NCBI GenBank assembly: GCA_025350445.1
Contig: JANXXV010000468.1
Location: 1 to 12,077 of the forward strand
DNA length: 12,077 nucleotides
Direction of reading: 5' to 3'
Origin: Bryobacteraceae bacterium
GTDB lineage: Bacteria > Acidobacteriota > Terriglobia > Bryobacterales > Bryobacteraceae
The translations under genes and the position numbers were made by a program. Of this stretch, positions 1 to 6,582 are shown piece by piece (the stretch's first letter is position 1; every line of letters begins with the position of its first letter). The notes under the pieces are model-generated. The model ran no database searches. It saw nothing but the letters and a program-made list of their open reading frames with translations, and was not told the DNA's origin.

Positions 1-1
1 C

Positions 2-55
2 CCGCTGAAGGGGCCGGTGGTCTACGAGTTCCGGCTGGCGCACAGGGGAACATGA
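2..55 (+). CDS. C-terminal end of an upstream protein (partial)
   Basis: The second frame is open from the left edge to a TGA at 53-55 and encodes a tail ending in VVYEFRLAHRGT. The TGA overlaps the next start as ATGA (52-55), the arrangement seen in translationally coupled operon genes. Only 17 residues are visible, so the product cannot be named. The overlap and a plausible Shine-Dalgarno sequence inside this tail (AGGGG, 44-48) are what support it as a real gene end rather than chance. If correct, the caspase-like gene that follows is the second gene of an operon running in from the left. Confidence 0.5.
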   Translation, partial: PLKGPVVYEFRLAHRGT

Positions 56-2127
56 TGAAGACGGTATTCCGATCTGGCGCTACGATGTGGCTGGCAGTTT
101 GCCTGTTGGCGCAGCAGCCGCCTCTAAAAGAGCGCGACCTGAAGTACGAAAAAGACGAACCCGTAACGATCAAGACGCCTACCGGCGAGGTATCGATTCC
201 GCGCAGCTACGCGCTGGTGATCGGCGTGGCGCAGTACAAGAGCCTGCCGGCTTCGGCGCAACTGGAATATCCGGAGCGCGACGCGGAATCGATTTACTCC
301 ATTCTGATCAGTCCGGAGGGCGGCAATTTCAAAGCCGAGAACGTGCACAAACTGATTGGGCCGAAGGCGACGCTGGCGAATCTGAAACGAGAACTGGAAT
401 CATGGTTGCCGTCGGTGGCTCGCGACAACGATCGAGTGGTGATCTACTTCGCCGGGCATGGATTTGTGAACGCCGGCAAAGCGTATCTGGCTCCATACGA
501 CATTGAGAAAGATCACGTGACCACCACCGGCTATCCCATGGAGACGCTGAGCGCTGTAGTGGGCAGCAAGATCAAGGCGAAGTGGAAGGTGCTGCTCACC
601 GATTCCTGCCATAGCGGATCGATCAACCCGGAGGCCGACATTGAGACGATCAACGGCAGTTTGAAGAATCTGGAACGGTCGCTGTTCTCGCTGACAGCCA
701 GCCGCGACCGGGAGCGTTCCTACGAAAGCAAGGATTGGGGCGGCGGGCATGGCATCTTTACTTACTATGTTGTGAAGGGACTGGAAGGCGCGGCGGACGA
801 ATCGCACGATGGTGTGGTGACGGCAGATGAACTGGCCGAGTATGTGCATCGCGAGGTCCGGCAGGCGACACAGGGAAAGCAGAATCCGACTTCAGAGCGC
901 GGCAGCTTCGATCCCAATATGCTGCTGGCGTATATTCCGTCGAATGCGGCGCCGGGTACGCCGCCTGCGCCGAAGACGGGCGCGTTGATTTTTGAAGCGA
1001 ATACCAGCGGCGTTGAGGTGTTCGTGGACGGCAAGTCCATCGGCGTGGTGAACAAGGGCGGCAATTTGCGCATGCCGGGATTGGTGCCGGGCGTTCACAC
1101 GGTGAAGGGCGTCAAGATGGACTATGAGCCGGACGGTCCGCGGGAAGAGACGGTTTATCCCGGGCAGGAGTCGACGGTGTCGCTGAAGATCCTGATTCTG
1201 CGGCGGCGTCCGAAGGCGGCGGTGGATTCCTTCGACAAAGGGATGGACGAGTACAACAAAGGCGCGGCCGAGCATTACAAAAAGGCTGTCGCGCATTTCC
1301 AGGCTGCTCTCAAACAGGATGCTGCCTATAGCCAGGCGGCGCTCTATCTGGGGCGAACCTACAATGCGCTGTTCGATCAGGATGAGGCGCGGAAGTATTA
1401 CAAGCGGGCGATTGACATTGATCCGGACTATCTGGAAGCACGGTCCACCTACGGCGGAATGCTGCTCGATATCGGCGCTCTGGACGAGTCCATCCGGCAG
1501 TTAAACGCCGTAGTGCAGCGCGATCCAAAGAACTCTCTGGCTCTCAATCTGATGGGTCAAGCGCTGTGCCGGAAGGAACTTTACAATGATGCGGCCGAGG
1601 CTTCGCGGAAGTCGATTGAGTTCAACCCGAACGGCGCGGAAGCTCATCTCTGGCTAGCCGAGAGCCTGCGGATGACCGCGAAATATCAGGATTCGACGGT
1701 GGAGTATCACGAGTACCTGCGGCTGAGCAATTTCGACAATAAGCTGGCGGGGAAGTTGAATTACTACGTGCTGGGCTATCTAACAGGGTTTGGCAAGAAG
1801 AAGCGGGCGAACCTGCAGGACATCTGGCGGGAATTGCGCAGCGAAGCCTACCTTGGGTTGAGCGACTGCGAACGGAAGCTCTCGCATTTTGATAAGGCGA
1901 TCGAGTACGGACAAATGTCGTTGGTATACGATCCGAAAGATCCGTATGTACACTACGCGCTGGGCCTGGCCTATGGCCGCAAGGGCCAGCAGAACAACAG
2001 CATCGAATCGTTCGCGGCAGCCCGCGATCATTTCCGCAAGATGCTGGAGATCAATCCTGCCATGGATGAGGCCGAATTCGCCAAGAAGAACGTTGCGAGT
2101 ATCGACGCCGCCCTCAAGAGCCGTTAG
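52..2127 (+). CDS. Exported caspase-like (peptidase C14) protein with PEGA domain and TPR repeats
   Basis: This 691-residue protein starts at ATG 52, with a second ATG at 55 that is equally possible; AGGGG lies a few bases upstream. Residues 1-22 look like a short export signal (basic start, then a hydrophobic MWLAVCLLA stretch). A caspase-fold peptidase domain covers about residues 48-298. It carries the catalytic pair of the C14 family: His136 in YFAGHGF and Cys186 in LTDSCHSG. A PEGA-type beta domain follows (about 309-382, VEVFVDGKSIG), then TPR repeats from about 393 to 525 and again near the C-terminus (about 610-690). PEGA domains are usually linked to cell-surface structures and TPRs to protein contacts, so a periplasmic or surface-associated protease or scaffold is likely. 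The substrate is unknown. Bacterial caspase-like proteases commonly cut after basic residues, but specificity cannot be read here. Both catalytic residues are present, so it is probably active. Confidence 0.9.
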   Translation: MMKTVFRSGATMWLAVCLLAQQPPLKERDLKYEKDEPVTIKTPTGEVSIPRSYALVIGVAQYKSLPASAQLEYPERDAESIYSILISPEGGNFKAENVHKLIGPKATLANLKRELESWLPSVARDNDRVVIYFAGHGFVNAGKAYLAPYDIEKDHVTTTGYPMETLSAVVGSKIKAKWKVLLTDSCHSGSINPEADIETINGSLKNLERSLFSLTASRDRERSYESKDWGGGHGIFTYYVVKGLEGAADESHDGVVTADELAEYVHREVRQATQGKQNPTSERGSFDPNMLLAYIPSNAAPGTPPAPKTGALIFEANTSGVEVFVDGKSIGVVNKGGNLRMPGLVPGVHTVKGVKMDYEPDGPREETVYPGQESTVSLKILILRRRPKAAVDSFDKGMDEYNKGAAEHYKKAVAHFQAALKQDAAYSQAALYLGRTYNALFDQDEARKYYKRAIDIDPDYLEARSTYGGMLLDIGALDESIRQLNAVVQRDPKNSLALNLMGQALCRKELYNDAAEASRKSIEFNPNGAEAHLWLAESLRMTAKYQDSTVEYHEYLRLSNFDNKLAGKLNYYVLGYLTGFGKKKRANLQDIWRELRSEAYLGLSDCERKLSHFDKAIEYGQMSLVYDPKDPYVHYALGLAYGRKGQQNNSIESFAAARDHFRKMLEINPAMDEAEFAKKNVASIDAALKSR

Positions 2128-2192
2128 CGCTTTCCCCTTTCAGTTCGGAAGAAGACTCGGATTTAGGCGATCTTCCGGGATCGGCGTCCGAC

Positions 2193-2198
2193 TATAAT
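2193..2198 (+). promoter_or_regulatory. -10 element of the tRNA-Leu promoter
   Basis: A perfect TATAAT lies nine bases before the first base of the tRNA, so transcription would begin at or just before the mature 5' end. No good -35 match is seen at 16-18 bases upstream (TCTTCC is the nearest), so the upstream half is weak or uses a different context. Confidence 0.5.
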
Positions 2199-2206
2199 GG
2201 AGCAGG

Positions 2207-2295
2207 GCCCGGGTGGCGAAATCGGCAGACGCAAAGGACTTAAAATCCTTTTTCGCGCAAGCGGAGTGTGGGTTCAAGTCCCACCCCGGGCACCA
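2207..2295 (+). tRNA. tRNA-Leu, anticodon UAA
   Basis: The sequence folds as a class II tRNA. The acceptor stem is GCCCGGG (2207-2213) with CCCGGGC (2285-2291), followed by discriminator A2292 and an encoded CCA (2293-2295). The anticodon stem AAGGA/TCCTT encloses the seven-base loop CTTAAAA, placing the anticodon TAA at 2241-2243, which reads UUA leucine codons. A long variable arm (2251-2267) with a CGC/GCG core stem is typical of leucine tRNAs. The T arm is GTGGG, loop TTCAAGT, CCCAC (2268-2284). The restriction gene begins 53 bases after the tRNA with no obvious promoter of its own. No second copy of the tRNA 3' end was found downstream, so there is no direct sign of an island integrated here. 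Confidence 0.97.
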
Positions 2296-2348
2296 GAATT
2301 CTCCCAATTTGATAGCTGCCGGGGGATGTAGGACGCAAACGTTCACAA

Positions 2349-3264
2349 ATGCCGATTCCCGACTATCAGTCCCTTATGCTCCCTGTCTTGCTGCTAACTG
2401 GAGATCGCCAGGAGCATCAAATTTCCGACTTGCGTACTCAAATTGCAGTCCAACTGGCTCTAACAGAAGCGGAATTGGCCCAGCGTTTGGCAAGCGACTC
2501 ACAAACCGTATTCGCAAGCCGTGTTGCCTGGGCGGTCCAATACCTCAAGCAAGCGGGAGCACTCGTCGGAGTTCGCCGGGGTGTCTACGAAATCACAAAT
2601 AGGGGGTTATCCTTTATTAAAGGGTAAGCTTGGCGCGATTTCGGTAAAGACTCTTCGACAGTTCCCCGAATTCAACGAGTTTGAGCAGAAAGGATCTGAA
2701 TCGGAGCAGCCAGCGGTTTCGGCTTCCGCACTAATTGATCCGAAGTCTACTCCGGAAGAGTCATTAGAAAATAGCTATCAGATCTTGCGCGAGACGTTGG
2801 CGCATGATTTGTTGGAGGCAATCAAAGATGGAACTCCAGCCGCATTCGAGCAAATCGTCGTGGATCTCCTGGTCAGTATGGGGTACGGTGGTTCCGTAGA
2901 GGATGCCGGGAAAGTCGTTGGCAAATCCGGCGACGGCGGAATAGACGGCGTCATCAAGCAGGACAAACTTGGGCTGGATGCAATCTACGTCCAGGCGAAG
3001 CGATGGAAGGACGTTGTGGGAAGCTCGGAGATAATGAAGTTCTCTGGAAGTCTCACCAAGAAGCACGCCAGTCGAGGAGTCTTCATCACCACGTCAACGT
3101 TCACCCGGGATGCGTCCGAGTTCGTAGAAGCAATGCCGCAGAAGATCGTCCTTATTGACGGAAAGCAACTCGCTTCGCTTATGATTGAGCACGACGTTGG
3201 AGTCTCGCGGATACGAGTGTATACGCTAAAACGGCTGGACCAGGATTACTTTGAAAACCTCTAG
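2349..3264 (+). pseudogene. mrr: Mrr-type modification-dependent restriction endonuclease, split by a +1 frame change
   Basis: Two overlapping frames together make one Mrr protein of about 300 residues, close to the roughly 304 of the E. coli protein. The first frame (2349-2627, 92 residues) is the N-terminal winged-helix DNA-recognition domain, beginning MPIPDYQSLMLPVL. The second frame (useful from about 2600 to the TAG at 3262-3264) holds the linker and the Mrr catalytic domain. That domain carries the GDGGIDGVI and VYVQAKRW motifs, which supply the metal-binding Asp and the Gln-x-Lys of this PD-(D/E)xK variant, followed by RGVFITTSTFT. Mrr enzymes cut DNA containing methylated bases. Homology crosses from frame to frame between about 2598 and 2627, consistent with one extra base, for example in the run of five Gs at 2602-2606. 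It may be a decayed gene, an assembly error, or a genuine +1 shift at GGG-TAA-G (2622-2628). The start has only a weak ribosome site. The family assignment is firm; activity is doubtful. Confidence 0.88.
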
Positions 3265-3366
3265 CGAGGTTCCTATCCTGATTCCGCCAAGACTACCGAA
3301 CGTAAGCAGGTTGCCTGTCACGAGGCAGGATCAACCAGCCCTTGCTTCCCAGCTAGTGATCCTCCC

Positions 3367-4671
3367 TTATAACCGGACGATCTTATCCGACACCACTCCC
3401 TTCAGCGCATTCCTCGTATCAACAATCAACTTCGCCTTCTCCATGATCGCGCCGTACTCAAACCCCGTATGGTCCGTCGTAATCACCACGCAGTCAGCCG
3501 TCGCCGCCAGCGCTTCCGGATCGCCCGCGTTGATCCGCACGCCGTCCATTTGAATGTGCGGCACGAACGGGTCGCTGTAAGTCATCTCCGCCCCCCGCTG
3601 TTTCAGCAGGTGGAAAATATCCAGCGCCGGGGACTCGCGCACGTCGTCAATGTCCTTCTTATACGCCATTCCCAAAATGTGAATCTTCGATCCGCGCAGG
3701 GGTTTGCCGTGGTCGTTTAGGGCGTTCTGGACTTTCTCTACCACAAAATGCGGCATCTGCCCGTTGATGTAGCCCGCCAGTTCGATGAACCGCGCCTCGA
3801 TTCCGGATTGTTTGGTTTTCCATGACAGATAGAACGGATCGATCGGGATGCAATGGCCGCCCAGCCCCGGTCCCGGATAGAAAGGCATGAAGCCGAACGG
3901 CTTCGTCGCCGCCGCCTCAATCACTTCCCAGACGTTGATGCCCATGCGGTCGCACATCAGCGCCATCTCATTCACCAGCCCGATGTTGATCATGCGGAAC
4001 GTATTTTCCAGCAACTTCACCATCTCGGCCACGCGCGTGGAGCTAACCGCCACCACTTTTTGCAACGCCTGTCCGTAAAATAGCGCACCCATCTCGGTGC
4101 AGGCCTTAGTGATGCCGCCAACTACTTTCGGAATGTTCGACGTATTGTATTTCGGATTGCCGGGATCGACCCGCTCCGGCGAGAAGCAGAGGAAAAAGTC
4201 CTCGCCCACCTTCAAATTGCCCGCTTCGAGCATCGGCAACACCAGCTCATCCGTAGTGCCCGGATAGGTGGTCGATTCCAGCACCACCAGCATGCCCGGG
4301 TGAAAATACTTGGCAATCTCCGGACAGGCCGACACAATGTAGCTCATGTCCGGATCCTTGGTCTTTCGCAGCGGCGTGGGCACGCAGATGTCGATGGTGT
4401 CCAGTTCCGACACTACGGCGAAATCCGTCGTCGCACTGATCTTTCCGCTTTTCACCAGGGCCGCCAGCGTCCCGGTCGGAATATCCTGTATATAGGACTC
4501 GCCGCGGTTCACGGCGTCCACCTTCGATTGCTGGACGTCAATCCCTACGACGGTGAATCCCATCTTGGCGAATTCTACCACCAGTGGTAGGCCCACGTAG
4601 CCCAGGCCAATCACACCCACTCGCGCCTCGCGGGAGGCTATCTTTGCGCTCAGTTTTTCTTCATGCGTCAC
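3367..4671 (-). CDS. wbpA: UDP-N-acetylglucosamine/mannosamine 6-dehydrogenase (nucleotide sugar dehydrogenase)
   Basis: This 434-residue cytoplasmic enzyme oxidises C6 of a UDP-N-acetylhexosamine twice with NAD, giving the uronic acid used in polysaccharide or O-antigen synthesis. The start is GTG (4671-4669, giving MTHEEKL) with a good ribosome site, AAGGTGA, nine bases upstream. Residues 18-45 form the NAD-binding fold with GLGYVG (22-27). The central domain has KLLENTFR with the conserved Lys219 and Asn223, and the catalytic Cys274 sits in GLGGHCIPIDP. The C-terminal UDP-binding domain includes GMAYKKDIDDVRESP (about 334-348). Length and motifs fit the WbpA-type UDP-GlcNAc 6-dehydrogenase best. 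A ManNAc (WecC-type) or glucose substrate cannot be excluded from sequence alone, so the symbol is by family resemblance. It lies 172 bases downstream of the PilZ gene on the same strand, suggesting a link to exopolysaccharide production, and converges on mrr. Confidence 0.93.
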   Translation of the reverse strand: MTHEEKLSAKIASREARVGVIGLGYVGLPLVVEFAKMGFTVVGIDVQQSKVDAVNRGESYIQDIPTGTLAALVKSGKISATTDFAVVSELDTIDICVPTPLRKTKDPDMSYIVSACPEIAKYFHPGMLVVLESTTYPGTTDELVLPMLEAGNLKVGEDFFLCFSPERVDPGNPKYNTSNIPKVVGGITKACTEMGALFYGQALQKVVAVSSTRVAEMVKLLENTFRMINIGLVNEMALMCDRMGINVWEVIEAAATKPFGFMPFYPGPGLGGHCIPIDPFYLSWKTKQSGIEARFIELAGYINGQMPHFVVEKVQNALNDHGKPLRGSKIHILGMAYKKDIDDVRESPALDIFHLLKQRGAEMTYSDPFVPHIQMDGVRINAGDPEALAATADCVVITTDHTGFEYGAIMEKAKLIVDTRNALKGVVSDKIVRL

Positions 4672-4843
4672 AGAAAAAAGTCACCTTTTCCAAGAAATTT
4701 GTAAGTCCCGGCGAAAATTCGGTTCCGGGTTCCGTTGCGCAAAGACAGCGTGCCGCATTTGACACCGCAGCGAAACGCAACTCTATAGGTTAAGCACGCC
4801 GCGCGCCACAGAATGCCTGGTCACCGGCTCCGCCCGTGCATCT

Positions 4844-5212
4844 CTATAGAACCTTCGCTAACTGTTCCTTCATCTTGCGCTGTCCGTACCTGGGGAATAC
4901 CCCCATGTAGCTCAGAACGCGGCAGGCTATTCCGAAACCGGATTCCACTCCTCGGGCCTCCACGCGAACCACCACCACCTGGCAATGCATACTGCACATT
5001 TCATCGCCAAAGTTCCGGCGTTGCGCCGGAACTTCAATGACGCACTCCAGTTCCTCGCCCGGAAGGAATGCGTCTTGCGAGATACAATACAGTCCCGCCT
5101 CACTCAAGTTGGAAGTCATCGTCTCCACAATTCGGACGTCGCCACGTTTCCAAAGCCTCACCGGCCACCGCAGCGGGAGTCTGTCGACCTTCCGGAGTTC
5201 ATTAAATTTCAT
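4844..5212 (-). CDS. PilZ domain protein, probable cyclic-di-GMP receptor
   Basis: A small single-domain protein of 122 residues from ATG 5212; a TTG directly before it adds one residue and is less likely. Both halves of the cyclic-di-GMP-binding signature are present: the RxxxR motif (Arg7 and Arg11 in RKVDR) and NLSEAG (residues 35-40, the D/NxSxxG motif). The remainder is alternating hydrophobic beta strands (ECVIEV, CQVVVVRVEA) ending in a short C-terminal helix, as in stand-alone PilZ proteins. No membrane segment is seen. Such proteins change partner activity when the second messenger binds and often control polysaccharide secretion or motility. The next gene on this strand is a nucleotide-sugar dehydrogenase, in keeping with that role. 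It is divergent from the LuxR-type gene across a 262-base gap. The ribosome site is weak (AGAG a few bases upstream). Confidence 0.88.
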   Translation of the reverse strand: MKFNELRKVDRLPLRWPVRLWKRGDVRIVETMTSNLSEAGLYCISQDAFLPGEELECVIEVPAQRRNFGDEMCSMHCQVVVVRVEARGVESGFGIACRVLSYMGVFPRYGQRKMKEQLAKVL

Positions 5213-5335
5213 CAATCTCTACCCGTTTCCTTTTCAATGGCGCCCTCTTCGAGACGCCGATATCTGGGACTAACTGACAGTGTTTGGGAATATGTACCAG
5301 TACTGTCGGTTCTGGCGCTTCAAGTCCGATCCGTC

Positions 5336-5341
5336 TATACT
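5336..5341 (+). promoter_or_regulatory. Possible -10 element upstream of the LuxR-type regulator
   Basis: TATACT matches the sigma-70 -10 consensus at five of six positions and points toward the LuxR-type gene, which would have a leader of about 125 bases. The matching -35 region (around 5312-5318, TGGCGC) is poor. This is only a candidate. Confidence 0.25.
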
Positions 5342-5413
5342 TTGAATCTGTAGAGATTGGCGGTCTGACGTGGAAAATTGTGCATTTCGGAATCCTTCCA
5401 CAGAATTCTGTTA

Positions 5414-5449
5414 CATCTTGATTGCCATCTTGTTTGCTGTCTTGTTTGC
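5414..5449 (+). repeat. Three tandem 12-bp direct repeats in the LuxR-gene leader
   Basis: Three adjoining copies read CATCTTGATTGC (5414-5425), CATCTTGTTTGC (5426-5437) and TGTCTTGTTTGC (5438-5449). The first two differ at one position and the second and third at two. The array ends 25 bases before the ATG of the LuxR-type regulator. A 12-bp period puts successive copies slightly over one helical turn apart, which would suit an array of protein-binding sites. An mRNA-level role or simple replication slippage would look the same in sequence. Confidence 0.8.
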
Positions 5450-5474
5450 AATGACGATTGGACACTGATTTCCC

Positions 5475-6206
5475 ATGACTGACCACTTGAACCCGCGCCT
5501 CCAAGCACCTCACCCAGAACGTAACGGTTTAGGTATCTCGATCGTTTTTGTCGGCCCGCTGACACCAGGTTGGGAAAATCTCGATCGATGTTTACAGAGC
5601 ATGGAAGACGTGACCGTCTATCGTTGCCGGGAAGATCCCGCCCAGATTATCGGCCTCTGTAACGCCGTCGCTCCTTGTGTCCTGTTGATCAACCTGAGGT
5701 TCCTGGAAGCAATGGAAGGCTCCAGAATTCTAACCTTGGTGGACGACAGCGACAGAGTCCATATTCTAGTCATGGCCCAGAGCGAAGAACTGGCCGCATG
5801 CCGGAACCTGTTGCGGATAGGATGCAAGGGACTGCTGGTGCCCAATATGTCCATGGAAATGAACGTACGCGCAATTTCCAAGGTGATTGAGGGCGAGATC
5901 TGGATGTCTCGCACCAAGCTGTCTTCGTTGCTGCAAGAGAATGTGCGCGTGAATGATGAAGTTAAGCTGACGTCCCGGGAGCGGGAAATCCTATATCTTG
6001 TCGGGCGCGGCATGAACAATCAACAGATTGCGGATGCGCTATACATTACTCGCGAAACCGTACGCTGGCACATTCGCGGACTGTATACGAAAATCGGAAC
6101 GCACGACCGGCACTCGGTTGCGTCTTATGCGGCCATCCTCTATTCCGCCTCCGATAGTGGCGCATCTCAATTCCCCGGCCTTTGCAAAACCGCGATCCTT
6201 GCTTGA
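5475..6206 (+). CDS. LuxR/NarL-family transcription regulator with a degenerate receiver domain
   Basis: A 243-residue DNA-binding protein starting at ATG 5475. Residues about 20-140 follow the receiver fold. The phosphoacceptor strand reads LLINLRFLEAMEG with Asn73 where an Asp is expected, and the usual Lys before Pro is missing (GLLVPN), so it is probably not phosphorylated in the normal way. Residues 163-223 are a clear LuxR-type helix-turn-helix (LTSREREILYLVGRGMNNQQ, then TRETVRWHIRGLYTKIG). The final 20 residues are low in structure. It is divergent from the PilZ gene and sits upstream of the histidine kinase, which makes it a candidate regulator of one or both neighbours. No strong ribosome site is seen; the start was chosen because the receiver fold begins soon after it. 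The family call is secure; the target genes are unknown. Confidence 0.9.
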   Translation: MTDHLNPRLQAPHPERNGLGISIVFVGPLTPGWENLDRCLQSMEDVTVYRCREDPAQIIGLCNAVAPCVLLINLRFLEAMEGSRILTLVDDSDRVHILVMAQSEELAACRNLLRIGCKGLLVPNMSMEMNVRAISKVIEGEIWMSRTKLSSLLQENVRVNDEVKLTSREREILYLVGRGMNNQQIADALYITRETVRWHIRGLYTKIGTHDRHSVASYAAILYSASDSGASQFPGLCKTAILA

Positions 6207-6582
6207 TTCCAAACGGCCTGTCTTCGCTCGAAGTATGCGGGGGCAGTGTCCGGCTCGCAAGCCTACCGCGTCTATTTGCACTTCAGACTTCGATTTAGTA
6301 CCGGGGCATTCCCGTCCAGACGTACCGGACGCGCCACATTACTAAAGGACTAAGAATTCTAAGTATCCCTTCCTGCCTTCTCACTTATGCGCGGAGAGTA
6401 CTATTGCGCGGTCACGAGGACGAAGCGATGGTAAGAGGGGAGGGGGAAAACTCCCCCCCTGTACAAACTGTGGTTAGAAAGCAAATAATTTGGTGATGCT
6501 TCTCACTTCTTAGTACCGGCCAAGTAAGCCGGTAGTGTGGAGGAAGAAGTCTAAAGATTGGGAGCCTAAGGGACTCACAACG
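6207..6582. other. Noncoding region between the LuxR-type gene and the histidine kinase
   Basis: No supported gene lies here. It contains two copies of TTAGTACCGG (6295-6304 and 6510-6519), a related CGTACCGG at 6321-6328, and five GTAC tetranucleotides in all. A G-rich/C-rich hairpin (GGGGAG 6437-6442 with CTCCCC 6451-6456) lacks a following T run. A perfect 7-bp inverted repeat lies at 6514-6534. The region probably carries the end of the LuxR transcript and the promoter of the kinase, but I could not place a convincing -35/-10 pair. Confidence 0.6.
6514..6534. repeat. Perfect 7-bp inverted repeat upstream of the kinase gene
   Basis: TACCGGC (6514-6520) and GCCGGTA (6528-6534) are separated by seven bases and lie about 50 bases before the kinase ATG. 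The left arm overlaps the second TTAGTACCGG copy. It could be an operator or a small RNA hairpin in the leader. Confidence 0.6.

Noticed and set aside
2146..2177. CGGAAGA/TCTTCCG inverted repeat after the caspase gene
   Set aside because: The loop is 18 bases and no T run follows; it overlaps the tRNA promoter region, so a terminator is not supported.
3312..3327. TGCCT/AGGCA hairpin as a terminator between the convergent genes
   Set aside because: Only five pairs and no T run on either strand.
2207..3366. tRNA-Leu as the attachment site of an island carrying mrr
   Set aside because: No integrase and no second copy of the tRNA 3' end downstream were found, so adjacency alone is not evidence of integration.
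4759..4789. TTGACA and TATAGG as a plus-strand sigma-70 promoter
   Set aside because: The spacer is 19 bases, and it points into the antisense strand of the PilZ gene, where no plus-strand gene is supported.
5414..5449. Tandem repeats here and at 9678-9719 as CRISPR arrays
   Set aside because: Units of 12 and 14 bases adjoin without spacers, and no cas gene is present.
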